Source of the DNA: Chloroflexota bacterium
GTDB taxonomy: Bacteria > Chloroflexota > Limnocylindria > QHBO01
Direction: 5' to 3'
DNA length: 22,695 nt
Assembly: GCA_024636135.1 (NCBI GenBank)
Contig: JAGXHP010000153.1
Location: 1-22,695, forward strand
The notes beneath the pieces are model-generated. The model was not told the origin of the DNA, did no database searches, and saw nothing but the letters and a program-made list of their open reading frames with translations. Positions 7,840-16,230 of the stretch are shown piece by piece; position 1 is the stretch's first letter, and each line of letters begins with the position of its first letter. Both the position numbers and the translations under genes were made by a program.

Positions 7840-9411
7840 ATGGTCAATCATCCAATGAGCCGGCGACGCAGAGGCTCGATGGCGGCCACCGCGCTCGCCA
7901 TGTCTGTGGCGCTCGCGCTACCGGCCGCGTCCCTTGGCAAGGCGCCGTCGGGCTTCAGCACTGAAGTCGGTGCCTACATCACGCCCACCTCGCCAAGCAC
8001 CAAGGTCATTCCCTTGATCACCGTCGGGGAGGATGCGGGTGTGTCCGGATACACGTTCGAGGGCATTCCGGACGGCATTGGCATCGCGCCGGTGGCCGGC
8101 CAGCGAAATCAGATGGACCTGTTCGTCGCGCACGAGCAGTCGACTGTCCCGTTCCAGAACGAGCGTGATCACCAGGACGCGTCCGTTTCGCGCCTGCGGG
8201 TCGATTTCAGCAAGCCCAACAGCCCGGTCATCGTCGACGCATCGGTGCCGCTCGGACCGGAGGAGGGCTTCATTCGCTTCTGCTCGGCTTTCATGGCCGG
8301 GCCGGAGCACGGATTCGACAACTACACCTTCCTCCTCAACGAGGAGTCGAACGATGTCATCCCCGTTCCCGCAGGAGCGGTCTACGGATCGGATCCATCG
8401 GTAGCGCCGAATCGTCAGGCCGGGTACTCGGTCTATCTCGACACCGCGACCGGTGAATTCGACGCGTTGGCCAGCCTCGGCCGGCACAATCACGAGAACA
8501 CGGTCATCGTGCCCGGCGGATGGAGCGATCTCGTCTCGCTGAGCGGTGACGATACGTTCACATTCCCCTCGACCGAGGAGCGGCCGAACCTCAGCCAGCT
8601 CTACATGAGCCTGAGCGACGACGCCGACGCGTTCACCAATGACGAGTCAACGCTCTATGGCTTCCAGATCACCGGTGCCCCGGGCGTCGTCGATGCGGAC
8701 GATCCGCTCAACAACGCGAACGACTACTTCGAGATCAACCCGGGCGACACGTGGAGCGGGCAGTTCATTCCCGTGCCTGACGATGTCGCCCGCGGCGAAA
8801 CCGCTGATCGACCCCAGGACGCCCTCGAGGACTGGTCGAACGAGAACAACGTGTTCCAGTTCATCCGTGTCGAGGACATCGCCTACGACGTCCACAATCC
8901 GCGGGTCGTCTACGTCGCGGATACCGGCAACTCGCGCCTTCTCGAGAGCGAGACCACCGGCCGCCTGTGGAGGCTCGGCTCGAGCGATCCGCGGAACGCC
9001 GATGCCTCGGCTTCCAACGGCCGAATCTTCAAGCTCGTGATGAACGCGTCGAATCCCACGGTCGTCGACGAGTTCAGCGTGCTGGCCGACGCCGCCGATG
9101 TCGGTTTCGCGAAGCCGGACAACATCGACACCAGCGCCCGGAGCCTCATGGTCCAGGAGGACAATGACAACGCCAGGATCTGGCGCTACGACCTCCGCAA
9201 GGGCACCTGGTCCGTCGTTGCCACGGTGAACGATCCCGATGGCGAGTCGAGCGGAATCGTCGATGCCTCATCGTGGCTCGGCCCCGGCTGGTGGGTCCTG
9301 GACGTCCAGGCTCACGGGAATGACCAGGAGGTCTTCAGCGGAACCGGCGTCCTGCCTCTCGTCAAGCGTGAGGATGGGCAGCTCATGCTCATGCGGGTGC
9401 CAGGCAGCTGA
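7840..9411 (+). CDS. Secreted PhoX/DUF839-like protein, putative phosphatase
   Basis: A 523-residue exported protein. An arginine-rich N-terminus (RRRR at 8-11) and a hydrophobic stretch (about 15-31) form a signal peptide. The mature part resembles PhoX-type (DUF839) calcium/iron phosphatases: PDGIG at 78-82, HE at 98-99, C148 followed by a NEES motif at 167-170, GRHNHE at 214-219, RVEDIAYD at 343-350, a YVADTGNSR strand at 358-366, KPDNID at 425-430 and QED at 439-441. Cysteine, histidine and glutamate positions recall the metal site of Pseudomonas PhoX, but the classical TPWGT motif after the cysteine is not preserved, so activity is uncertain. ATG 7840 has AGGAGGA at 7824-7830; a longer in-frame start at 7693 would bury the signal peptide. 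Confidence 0.65.
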   Translation: MVNHPMSRRRRGSMAATALAMSVALALPAASLGKAPSGFSTEVGAYITPTSPSTKVIPLITVGEDAGVSGYTFEGIPDGIGIAPVAGQRNQMDLFVAHEQSTVPFQNERDHQDASVSRLRVDFSKPNSPVIVDASVPLGPEEGFIRFCSAFMAGPEHGFDNYTFLLNEESNDVIPVPAGAVYGSDPSVAPNRQAGYSVYLDTATGEFDALASLGRHNHENTVIVPGGWSDLVSLSGDDTFTFPSTEERPNLSQLYMSLSDDADAFTNDESTLYGFQITGAPGVVDADDPLNNANDYFEINPGDTWSGQFIPVPDDVARGETADRPQDALEDWSNENNVFQFIRVEDIAYDVHNPRVVYVADTGNSRLLESETTGRLWRLGSSDPRNADASASNGRIFKLVMNASNPTVVDEFSVLADAADVGFAKPDNIDTSARSLMVQEDNDNARIWRYDLRKGTWSVVATVNDPDGESSGIVDASSWLGPGWWVLDVQAHGNDQEVFSGTGVLPLVKREDGQLMLMRVPGS

Positions 9412-9417
9412 CCCGCT

Positions 9418-9478
9418 GACGCAGACCTCGCCTACGACGAGAGCCGCCCGGTCCGCCGGGCGGCTCTCGTTCTGCGTC
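9418..9478 (+). terminator. Large two-tier hairpin after the phoX-like gene
   Basis: An inner perfect 15-bp stem (9437-9451 with 9456-9470, TCCG loop) stacks directly on an outer 8-bp stem (GACGCAGA 9418-9425 with TCTGCGTC 9471-9478), leaving an 11-base bulge on the left. It starts seven bases after the stop codon. Only a weak T-rich segment is present, inside the outer arm, so it may terminate by a U-tract-poor mechanism or protect the mRNA 3' end. Confidence 0.75.
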
Positions 9479-10098
9479 GCGAGGGAATTGGAGGGCCGTA
9501 TGGGCCGGCGGCCCCGCTCACGACACCGCGTCGCAGACGCTGATCCGCTGGCCTGGTATGTCGCGTAGTGCGCCATGCCCCGCGGAGAGCGTAGGCCGCA
9601 CTGAACGATTTCGGTGGTCGCTGCCCTCATCATTGGTAGAGGGTGGCGAATGACCACCCCGCGGTGCTCGACCAGCTGCTGACAGCGGAGCAGGGGCTCC
9701 GCGCGGTGACCGTGGACGCGGCCCATGCCCTGGGCGACGAGATGCGGCGTGGGCACCTGGCGTCGGGCACCCTCGGCTACGTCACGGTCCTGTCCGGTGA
9801 TGTCACCAGTGCCACCCCCGACGAGATTCGGGCCCTGGACGTCATCGCGACGATCGTGGACGGCATCGTCGTCTACTGTTCCGAAACCGAGGTCTGCGGT
9901 GGCGACTGAGGCTTGATCGATGACGCGTATCGCGGGGAGCAACTAGGGATCGAGGCCGATCTGGCGACCCTGCCGGCGGGGGCACCGCCCCGACCACTGC
10001 TCTCCGCTGAGCGCCTGACTGCGATGCAGGGTGCGACCCGACCACGCTGAACCGATTCGCCGCGGCGTGGCTACTACAGACAGAGAGGGAGGACCTGG
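9479..10098. other. Gene-poor stretch between the phoX-like gene and the ABC cassette
   Basis: About 620 bases hold no intact gene. Besides the amidohydrolase remnant (9643-9909), the same frame continues after its TGA as a stop-free stretch of about 45 codons (9913-10051) that I do not recognise. A purine-rich ribosome site (GAGGGAGGA, 10085-10093) belongs to the permease gene that follows. The stretch looks like decayed coding sequence. Confidence 0.5.
9643..9909 (+). pseudogene. C-terminal remnant of an amidohydrolase-3 (YtcJ-like) family protein
   Basis: The 88-codon frame encodes LTAEQGLRAVTVDAAHALG, then a GHLASGTLGYVTVLSGD segment, a PDEIRAL motif and a final IATIVDGIVVY. This order (helix, GxLxxGxxADxxVLxxD strand, PxEIxxxxVxxTxVxGxxVY) is the terminal metal-free beta-domain of amidohydrolase-3 enzymes, which are normally several hundred residues long. 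The catalytic barrel is absent: a TAG at 9637-9639 lies just upstream in frame and no upstream frame shows the expected motifs. It has a GTG start but no clear Shine-Dalgarno sequence. It is most likely a truncated relic; a small expressed protein cannot be excluded. Confidence 0.55.
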
Positions 10099-13000
10099 AT
10101 GCTCAAGGGCCTATTGGCCCCGCTGCGCGTCGTCCTGCAGCGCAGCCTCGCCGACTGGGTCATGGTCGCCGCGACGTGGGCGATCATCGCCTGCGCGACG
10201 ACGCTGCTCGCGATCGGCGTCCTGTACGGGGACGCGGTGGCCCTCAGCGGGCTGCGACAGATCCTGGTCCGCGAGCCGACGGCGGTGACAAGCATCGCGG
10301 TCCAGATGCGGGTCGATCCCGAGCAGCTCGCGTCGGTCGACGAGGTGGTCAGCCGCCACTCGCGCCGCATCCTGGGCTGGGCCGATGGCGAGCTGGCGCG
10401 GTCGGTCCGCTCCGGCACCTACGATCTTGCCAGCGCGGTCCGCGGCGCGACGGATCACGACCTCGCCGTCTTCGCGGCGGCAGATCAGCTCGAGCAGCAC
10501 GCCGACCTGCTCGAGGGCAGCTGGCCGACATCCGGCGCCGATCCGATACAGGCGGTCGTCTCGAGCGCCGCGGCCATCGAGATGGAGCTGGCCGTCGGCG
10601 ACGACCTGACGCTCTCGAGCCGCGCCGGGGCAGACCGCACGGTCCGCCTGCGGATCGTGGGGATCTGGGAGCCGCGGGATCCGGCCGATCCCTACTGGCC
10701 GGCGGACCGCCTGGATCTCGACGGCGCGAGCGAGGGCAGCTCGTTCACCGTGCATGGGCCGATCGTGGTGGCCCGGGAGGACCTGGTGGGCCAGGTCGCC
10801 GCGGGTGACCTCGACGTCACTTGGCGGACGATCCCCGACTTCGGCACGCTCGCGCTGCGGAACGTGAAGTGGATGCGCAGCGACACGCTCGCCCTGGAGC
10901 GGAGGATCCGGAGCGAGCTCGGCGACGGCGCCTACTTCAGCGTCACCACCGCCCTGCCCCAGGTCCTGAGCGACGCCGATCGGTCGCTGCTCGTCAGCCG
11001 ATCCGGCGTCCTGATCCTGACCATACAGTTCGCGATCCTGGCCGGGTACGCGCTCATCCTGGTGGCCGGGCTGCTCGTGGAGCAGCGACGGATCGAAACC
11101 GCCCTGCTGCGTTCGCGCGGCGCCAGTCCGGGCCAGGTGGCGTGGATGGCGTTTCTCGAGGGCCTGCTGCTCGTCGTTCCCGCGGCGATCGCCGCTCCGT
11201 GGATCGCCCTCGGTGCGCTCCACCTGTTCGACGCCTACGGGCCGCTGACGGCGGCCGGGGTCAGCATCCGACCGCAGGTCGACATGGTCGCCCTGCTCGT
11301 GTCGGGCGCCGCGGGGATCGCCTGCATGGTCGGCTTGGTGCTGCCGGCCTTTGCGTCCGGCCGAGGATTCGCGGCGGTCCGGCAGACGCTGGGCAGGCAG
11401 GGCAGCCGCACGCTGCCGCAGCGGCTCGGGATCGACCTCGCCCTCGTGGTGCTGGCGGGCATCGGCCTCTGGCAGCTGCGCCAGTACGGCGCCCCTCTGA
11501 CCGCCTCCGTCCGTGGCACGATCGGGCTCGACCCGCTCCTCGTCGCGGCGCCGGCGATCGGCCTGCTGGCAGGCGGGATCCTGGCGCTGCGGGTCGTTCC
11601 GCTCGTAGCCGAGCTGGGAGAGCGCCTGCTCAGTCGCGGTCGCGGGCTGGTGGCGCCGCTCGGTGCGCGGCAGCTGGCGCGCCGTCCGCTGCGCTACACC
11701 CGTTCAGCGCTCCTCCTGATGCTGGCCGCCGCGCTCGGCACCTTCGCCGCCACCTACACCACCACCTGGACGCGCTCACAGACCGATCAGGCCTCCTACC
11801 AGGCCGGCGGAGATGTGCGGGTCGAGGTCTCCAGCTTCCCGGTCCTGCCGCTCTGGGCGATCGGCGCGGCATATGCCGGCGTCGACGGCGTCGAGCGCGC
11901 GCTGCCGGTCATCGTGGATACCTTCGACGTCTCCGGGCAGTCGGCGGAGGGACAGCTGCTGGCGCTGGACGCCCCGACCCTGCCGGAGGTGGCCGAGGTG
12001 CGGTCCGACCTGCTCGGCGGGCAAACGCTCGACGAGGTGGCCGCCGCACTTGCGCCCGATCTTGGCGGCTTCGCGCCGATCACATTGCCGGGCAAACCAT
12101 CCGGTCTCGACCTGCGAGTGACGACGGCATTCGAGAACCTGCCGGCCACCGACGGCGATGGCAACCCGATCTTTGCCCAGCCGGTGGCGCCGAACTCGCC
12201 GATCGGCCGCGTGAGTATCGCGGTGCGCGACGCCCGTGGCCTCGTCCACACCTTCGATGCGACCGAGCGGCTCCGGGCATCGGCGGCCGACCAGCGCATC
12301 GCCGTGCCGCTTGCGGAGGAGCTGGAGGAGGGCGGCGCGGTTCGGCCGGACGACCCGCTCCAGCTCATCGGCATCGGGATCGTGGTCGACCTGCCTGCCG
12401 ATACCCGCGTCGCCGGCGAACTCGAGATCATGGCCGTCGGTGCCATCGATGCCGGCGGTACCGCCTCGGCGATCGACCTCGCGGGTCCGGGCGACCGGTG
12501 GAGCTGGCTGCTCGAGCGCGGCCTGTTGCCGCCCGAGCCGGCCCCGACTGCGGCGGACGACCTGGCGCGGGTCGGCTTCACGGAGGCGCAGGCGCTCTTC
12601 GGGGACGAGGGCCCGACATCCCTGCGCCTCGTGCCGGCCTCGCTGGCCGAGGTCGATGATCGGCCGCTCCCCATCGTCATCAGCCGCACCTTCGCCGACG
12701 AGACGCAGACCGGGATCGGGGACACCCTGGCCATCGGCTCCCTCACGCGCCGAACCCAGGTCGAGGTAATCGGGATCATCGACGCGTTCCCGACGCTCGA
12801 CCCGCACCGCTCGTTCGCGATCGTGGATGCGGGCGGCTACGGCCTCGCCACCTACGCCCGCAGCGGCGAGGACCTCTTCATCGACGAGTGGTGGCTGGCG
12901 ACGTCGGACGAATCGTCGGTCGTCGAGGCGCTGCGCGAGGAGCCGTACTCGGCGGAGCGCCTGACCAGCCGCTCGGATCGGGCGGCGCAGCTCACTGACG

Positions 13001-13440
13001 ACCCGGTCTCGCTGGGCGTCATCGGCGCACTTATGATCGGCTCACTCGCCGCGCTGATCGTGGCCGTCATCGGCTTCGTGGTCAGCGCCATCGTCAGCAC
13101 GCGCGAGCGGCTGAACGAGTTCGCGCTGCTGCGCGCGCTTGGCCTCTCGCCCGGACAGCTCTCGGCATGGTTGACCCTCGAGAACGCATTCCTGCTCGCC
13201 GCCGGGATCCTCGCCGGGATCAGCCTCGGCCTGGTGCTGTCATGGCTGGTCCTGCCATTCGTGACCCTGACCCGGGAGGCCAGGACGGTGGTGCCGCCGG
13301 TGCTGGTGGAAGTGCCGTGGGTCGCGATCGGCGTGGTGCTGCTGGCCGCTGGCGTCGTGCTCGTGCTGGCGGTGGTCGTGATCGGCGGCATCCTGCGTCG
13401 GGTGCCGGTCAGCGGCGTGCTGCGCGCCGGGCAGGACTGA
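10099..13440 (+). CDS. Giant FtsX-like ABC transporter permease (first)
   Basis: A 1113-residue membrane protein of the FtsX/MacB/LolCE permease superfamily. About ten membrane helices are visible: near 20-44, a group of six at 303-327, 350-373, 395-416, 443-460, 480-503 and 535-553, then three at 973-999, 1026-1050 and 1073-1099. Two large extracytoplasmic domains lie at about 45-302 and 554-972. Cytoplasmic coupling segments ALLRSRGASPGQ (335-346) and ALLRALGLSPGQ (1009-1020) show an internal duplication typical of the family. Such permeases transfer mechanical force or move lipoproteins, peptides or drugs across the membrane; the substrate here is unknown. GAGGGAGGA at 10085-10093 precedes the ATG. 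It begins a four-gene operon with a second permease and two ATPases. Confidence 0.87.
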   Translation: MLKGLLAPLRVVLQRSLADWVMVAATWAIIACATTLLAIGVLYGDAVALSGLRQILVREPTAVTSIAVQMRVDPEQLASVDEVVSRHSRRILGWADGELARSVRSGTYDLASAVRGATDHDLAVFAAADQLEQHADLLEGSWPTSGADPIQAVVSSAAAIEMELAVGDDLTLSSRAGADRTVRLRIVGIWEPRDPADPYWPADRLDLDGASEGSSFTVHGPIVVAREDLVGQVAAGDLDVTWRTIPDFGTLALRNVKWMRSDTLALERRIRSELGDGAYFSVTTALPQVLSDADRSLLVSRSGVLILTIQFAILAGYALILVAGLLVEQRRIETALLRSRGASPGQVAWMAFLEGLLLVVPAAIAAPWIALGALHLFDAYGPLTAAGVSIRPQVDMVALLVSGAAGIACMVGLVLPAFASGRGFAAVRQTLGRQGSRTLPQRLGIDLALVVLAGIGLWQLRQYGAPLTASVRGTIGLDPLLVAAPAIGLLAGGILALRVVPLVAELGERLLSRGRGLVAPLGARQLARRPLRYTRSALLLMLAAALGTFAATYTTTWTRSQTDQASYQAGGDVRVEVSSFPVLPLWAIGAAYAGVDGVERALPVIVDTFDVSGQSAEGQLLALDAPTLPEVAEVRSDLLGGQTLDEVAAALAPDLGGFAPITLPGKPSGLDLRVTTAFENLPATDGDGNPIFAQPVAPNSPIGRVSIAVRDARGLVHTFDATERLRASAADQRIAVPLAEELEEGGAVRPDDPLQLIGIGIVVDLPADTRVAGELEIMAVGAIDAGGTASAIDLAGPGDRWSWLLERGLLPPEPAPTAADDLARVGFTEAQALFGDEGPTSLRLVPASLAEVDDRPLPIVISRTFADETQTGIGDTLAIGSLTRRTQVEVIGIIDAFPTLDPHRSFAIVDAGGYGLATYARSGEDLFIDEWWLATSDESSVVEALREEPYSAERLTSRSDRAAQLTDDPVSLGVIGALMIGSLAALIVAVIGFVVSAIVSTRERLNEFALLRALGLSPGQLSAWLTLENAFLLAAGILAGISLGLVLSWLVLPFVTLTREARTVVPPVLVEVPWVAIGVVLLAAGVVLVLAVVVIGGILRRVPVSGVLRAGQD

Positions 13441-13443
13441 CCG

Positions 13444-16212
13444 ATGCGTGCCGCTCTCTTCCTCCTGAACCGTCACCGGGCGGAGCTGCTGCCGATGCTG
13501 CTGCTGGCGCTGGTGGTGGCCGCGACCGCCTTCCTCGCTGCGACCGGCCCGCGGCTCTTCAACCTGGTGGTCGACGATGGCCTGCGCTACGAGGTCGGCC
13601 GGGTGCAGTCGGTCGACCGCAACCTCCAGCTCGGACGGATCGGGCGGTTGACCGGAGGGTCGGGGCTGGACCCCGTCGCCGAGCTGGCGCCGGAGCTGGA
13701 GGCGGAGCTGCCCGCCAGCGTGCGCGATCTGATCGTCGAGCGGTCCCACTTCGCGGAGAGCGTGAGCTGGTCGCTCGTCGATCCGCCGCGGGACTACCCG
13801 ACCTGGCTTCGCTTCCGGTTCCCAGATGGCGTCGACGAGCGCATCACCTACCTCGAGGGCCGGCCGCCGACCGGCGCGACCAGCACCATCCCCGGCCAGC
13901 GCGGCACGCTGCCCGGCGAGCCGGAGGACGCGACGGTCTTCGAGGTGGCGCTCGCCCTGGAGATCGCCGAGACGCTCGGCGTGGGCGTCGGCGACCGACT
14001 CGAGCTGCAGCCCGACACCGAGGACGCCCTCGTTGGGCGGTTCAGCAGCCCCGTTCGGGCGGCCGCGGACGTGGTGGGGATCTACCGGGTCGACGAACCT
14101 CTGGACGACTTCTGGTTCAACGACTCGTCGCTGAACCTGCCCACCGTGATCGTGGTCTCACCGAGCATCCAACTGCTCTACGGCACGGCCCTGCTGTCGG
14201 CCGATGCCTACCCGGCCCTCATCGACAAGGGCTTTCCGGCCCGATACGGCTGGCGCCACTCCATCGACCCCGCGCGTTTGGATGCCGGCATGCTCGACGA
14301 TCTGACGGCTGACCTGCGCCAGATGGAGACGCGCTATCCGCCGTTCGTGACGACCCTGCTCGACGTGGACGTCACCACGCTCCAAACTGGTCTGCGCCGC
14401 GTGCTCGAGGAGTTCGCGGCCGACCGCCGCACGGCGGAGGCGGTCCTGGTCACCGCGGCGCTCGGCCCGTCGGCCGTGGCCACCGCGGCGGTCGCCCTGG
14501 TCGCGCTGCTGATGGTCCACCGGCGGCGGCGGGCGGTGACGCTGGTGCGCGGACGCGGCGGCTCGGCCGGACATCTGCTCGGCTCGCACGTCGTGGAGGG
14601 GCTGCTGATCGCGGTGCCGTCGGCCGTCCTTGCGTACCTCGCGGCCGTCGCGCTCGTCGACGCGCGGGACTCGGCCCTGAGCCCGATCGCGTCCACCCTG
14701 GTGGCCGGAATGACGGTGCTGGTCCTCGTGCTCACCGTCCTGCGCCCGGCGATCGCGCCATTGCGCGAAGTGGAGCGGGAGGCGCCCGGAGTGCTGCGCG
14801 CGGACCCGCGTCGGGTCGCGTTCGAGGTCCTTGTCATCGTGCTTGCCGCGGGTGGCGCGCTGCTGCTGCGGCAACGAGGTCTCGCCGGCGGCAGTGCCGC
14901 CGGTCGACTGGCAGGGGTCGATCCGCTGCTGGCGGCCGTGCCCGCGCTCATCGGCCTGGCAGTCGGATTGGTCACTGTTCGCCTCTACCGGCTGCCGTTG
15001 CGTGCGGCCGGGTGGTTCGCGGACGGATGGCGCGGGATGGTGCCGGCGTACGGCCTGCGGCGCGCCGCGCGCACCGGCGAGATCGGCAGCGCACCGCTGG
15101 TCGTGCTGTTGGTGACGGTCGCCATCGGTGCCTTCAGCTCCACCGTTTTTGCCACGATCGAGCGCGGACAGGCGGCTGCGGCGTGGCAGACGGTCGGCGC
15201 CGACCTGGCGATCACACCGGGCACGCGGCCCTTGCCGGCGGACTTCGATGCCGCGAGCCTCCCCGGAGTTCGCGCCGCGGCGCGGATGCACGTCGACGAC
15301 GCGTCCCTGGGAGGGCGCGCCGGCGCGCGGGTCCAGATGAACGCGCTCGACACGCCGGCCTACGTCACGGTCGCGGACGGCACCGGCGCCGATCCGAACC
15401 TGCCCTCGGCCATGACCGAGACCATCACGCCCGGCGAGCCGATCCCGGCCATCCTGTCACCGGCTGCCGCGGCATCCGGCTCGCGGCCACTGGGCGTGGG
15501 TGACGAGGTCGAATTCCTGGTCTCCGCGCGCGTGACGACGGTTCGCGTCGTCGAGATCCGCCCCGCCTTCCCCGGCATCGACCCGCGCGCGAGGTGGCTC
15601 GTCGTGCCGCTCGAGGCGCTGCGCTCTTTCGTCGGGGATCGTGCCTTCTCCACCAGCGTCCTCTTCCTGCAAGCTCCCGGCGTGGCCGCGCCCGCGATGC
15701 AATCGGCCATGGACGACGTGCTGCCGGCGACCCGCGTCACCGGCCGCCTCGAGGTGCTCGAGGCGCTGCGCGCGGGCCCGCTGGTACGCGGAGTGGGGAA
15801 CGGCTTCGTCCTTGCGGTGGCCGTGGCGATCGCCTACGCCGCGCTGGCAACGACGGCCGCGCTGGTGCTGGTGGCCGCGGTGCGCAGGCGTGAGACGGCT
15901 CATCTGCGCACGCTCGGCGTGACCGGTCGGGGCCTGCTGGGCCTGTCAATCGTCGAGCACGGACCCGCGGTGCTGATGGCCACCGTCGTCGGTGTCGCCC
16001 TCGGCGTCGGGGTGGCGTGGTTCGTCGCCCCCGGGCTCGATCTCGCGGGCCTGATCGGATCCGCAACGGAGGTGGGGCTGGTCGTCGACTGGCGAGCGAT
16101 GGGACTGCTGCTGCTCGCCCTGGTGCTGATCCTCTCGATCGGCATCTCCCTGGCGTCCTGGATCGGACGTCGGGCCAACCTGTCCGGCTCGACCCGGCAG
16201 GGAATCGAGTGA
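13444..16212 (+). CDS. Giant FtsX-like ABC transporter permease (second)
   Basis: A 922-residue permease starting three bases after the first permease's stop. The architecture repeats that of its neighbour: one N-terminal helix (about 15-36), a large outer domain, a cluster of helices with the coupling-type sequence VTLVRGRGGSAGHL between the second and third, another outer domain, and three C-terminal helices preceded by a HLRTLGVTGRGLL coupling loop. The two permeases differ enough to be distinct subunits rather than recent duplicates, and probably form a heterodimer energised by the downstream ATPases. No signal of truncation or frameshift is seen. Substrate unknown. Confidence 0.85.
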   Translation: MRAALFLLNRHRAELLPMLLLALVVAATAFLAATGPRLFNLVVDDGLRYEVGRVQSVDRNLQLGRIGRLTGGSGLDPVAELAPELEAELPASVRDLIVERSHFAESVSWSLVDPPRDYPTWLRFRFPDGVDERITYLEGRPPTGATSTIPGQRGTLPGEPEDATVFEVALALEIAETLGVGVGDRLELQPDTEDALVGRFSSPVRAAADVVGIYRVDEPLDDFWFNDSSLNLPTVIVVSPSIQLLYGTALLSADAYPALIDKGFPARYGWRHSIDPARLDAGMLDDLTADLRQMETRYPPFVTTLLDVDVTTLQTGLRRVLEEFAADRRTAEAVLVTAALGPSAVATAAVALVALLMVHRRRRAVTLVRGRGGSAGHLLGSHVVEGLLIAVPSAVLAYLAAVALVDARDSALSPIASTLVAGMTVLVLVLTVLRPAIAPLREVEREAPGVLRADPRRVAFEVLVIVLAAGGALLLRQRGLAGGSAAGRLAGVDPLLAAVPALIGLAVGLVTVRLYRLPLRAAGWFADGWRGMVPAYGLRRAARTGEIGSAPLVVLLVTVAIGAFSSTVFATIERGQAAAAWQTVGADLAITPGTRPLPADFDAASLPGVRAAARMHVDDASLGGRAGARVQMNALDTPAYVTVADGTGADPNLPSAMTETITPGEPIPAILSPAAAASGSRPLGVGDEVEFLVSARVTTVRVVEIRPAFPGIDPRARWLVVPLEALRSFVGDRAFSTSVLFLQAPGVAAPAMQSAMDDVLPATRVTGRLEVLEALRAGPLVRGVGNGFVLAVAVAIAYAALATTAALVLVAAVRRRETAHLRTLGVTGRGLLGLSIVEHGPAVLMATVVGVALGVGVAWFVAPGLDLAGLIGSATEVGLVVDWRAMGLLLLALVLILSIGISLASWIGRRANLSGSTRQGIE

Positions 16213-16230
16213 GTCTGCGAGGATGAGCAC

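Noticed and set aside
11776..12807. Long reverse-strand ORF of 343 codons inside the first permease
   Set aside because: Its Arg/Asp/Gly/His-rich composition, lack of motifs and position opposite a well-supported membrane protein mark it as a GC-rich shadow frame; the same holds for 10111-11223 and 11796-12779.
14158..15291. Reverse-strand ORF of 377 codons opposite the second permease
   Set aside because: It has low-complexity Arg/Gln/His composition, no recognisable domain and no ribosome site; the forward permease frame has clear helices and coupling loops.
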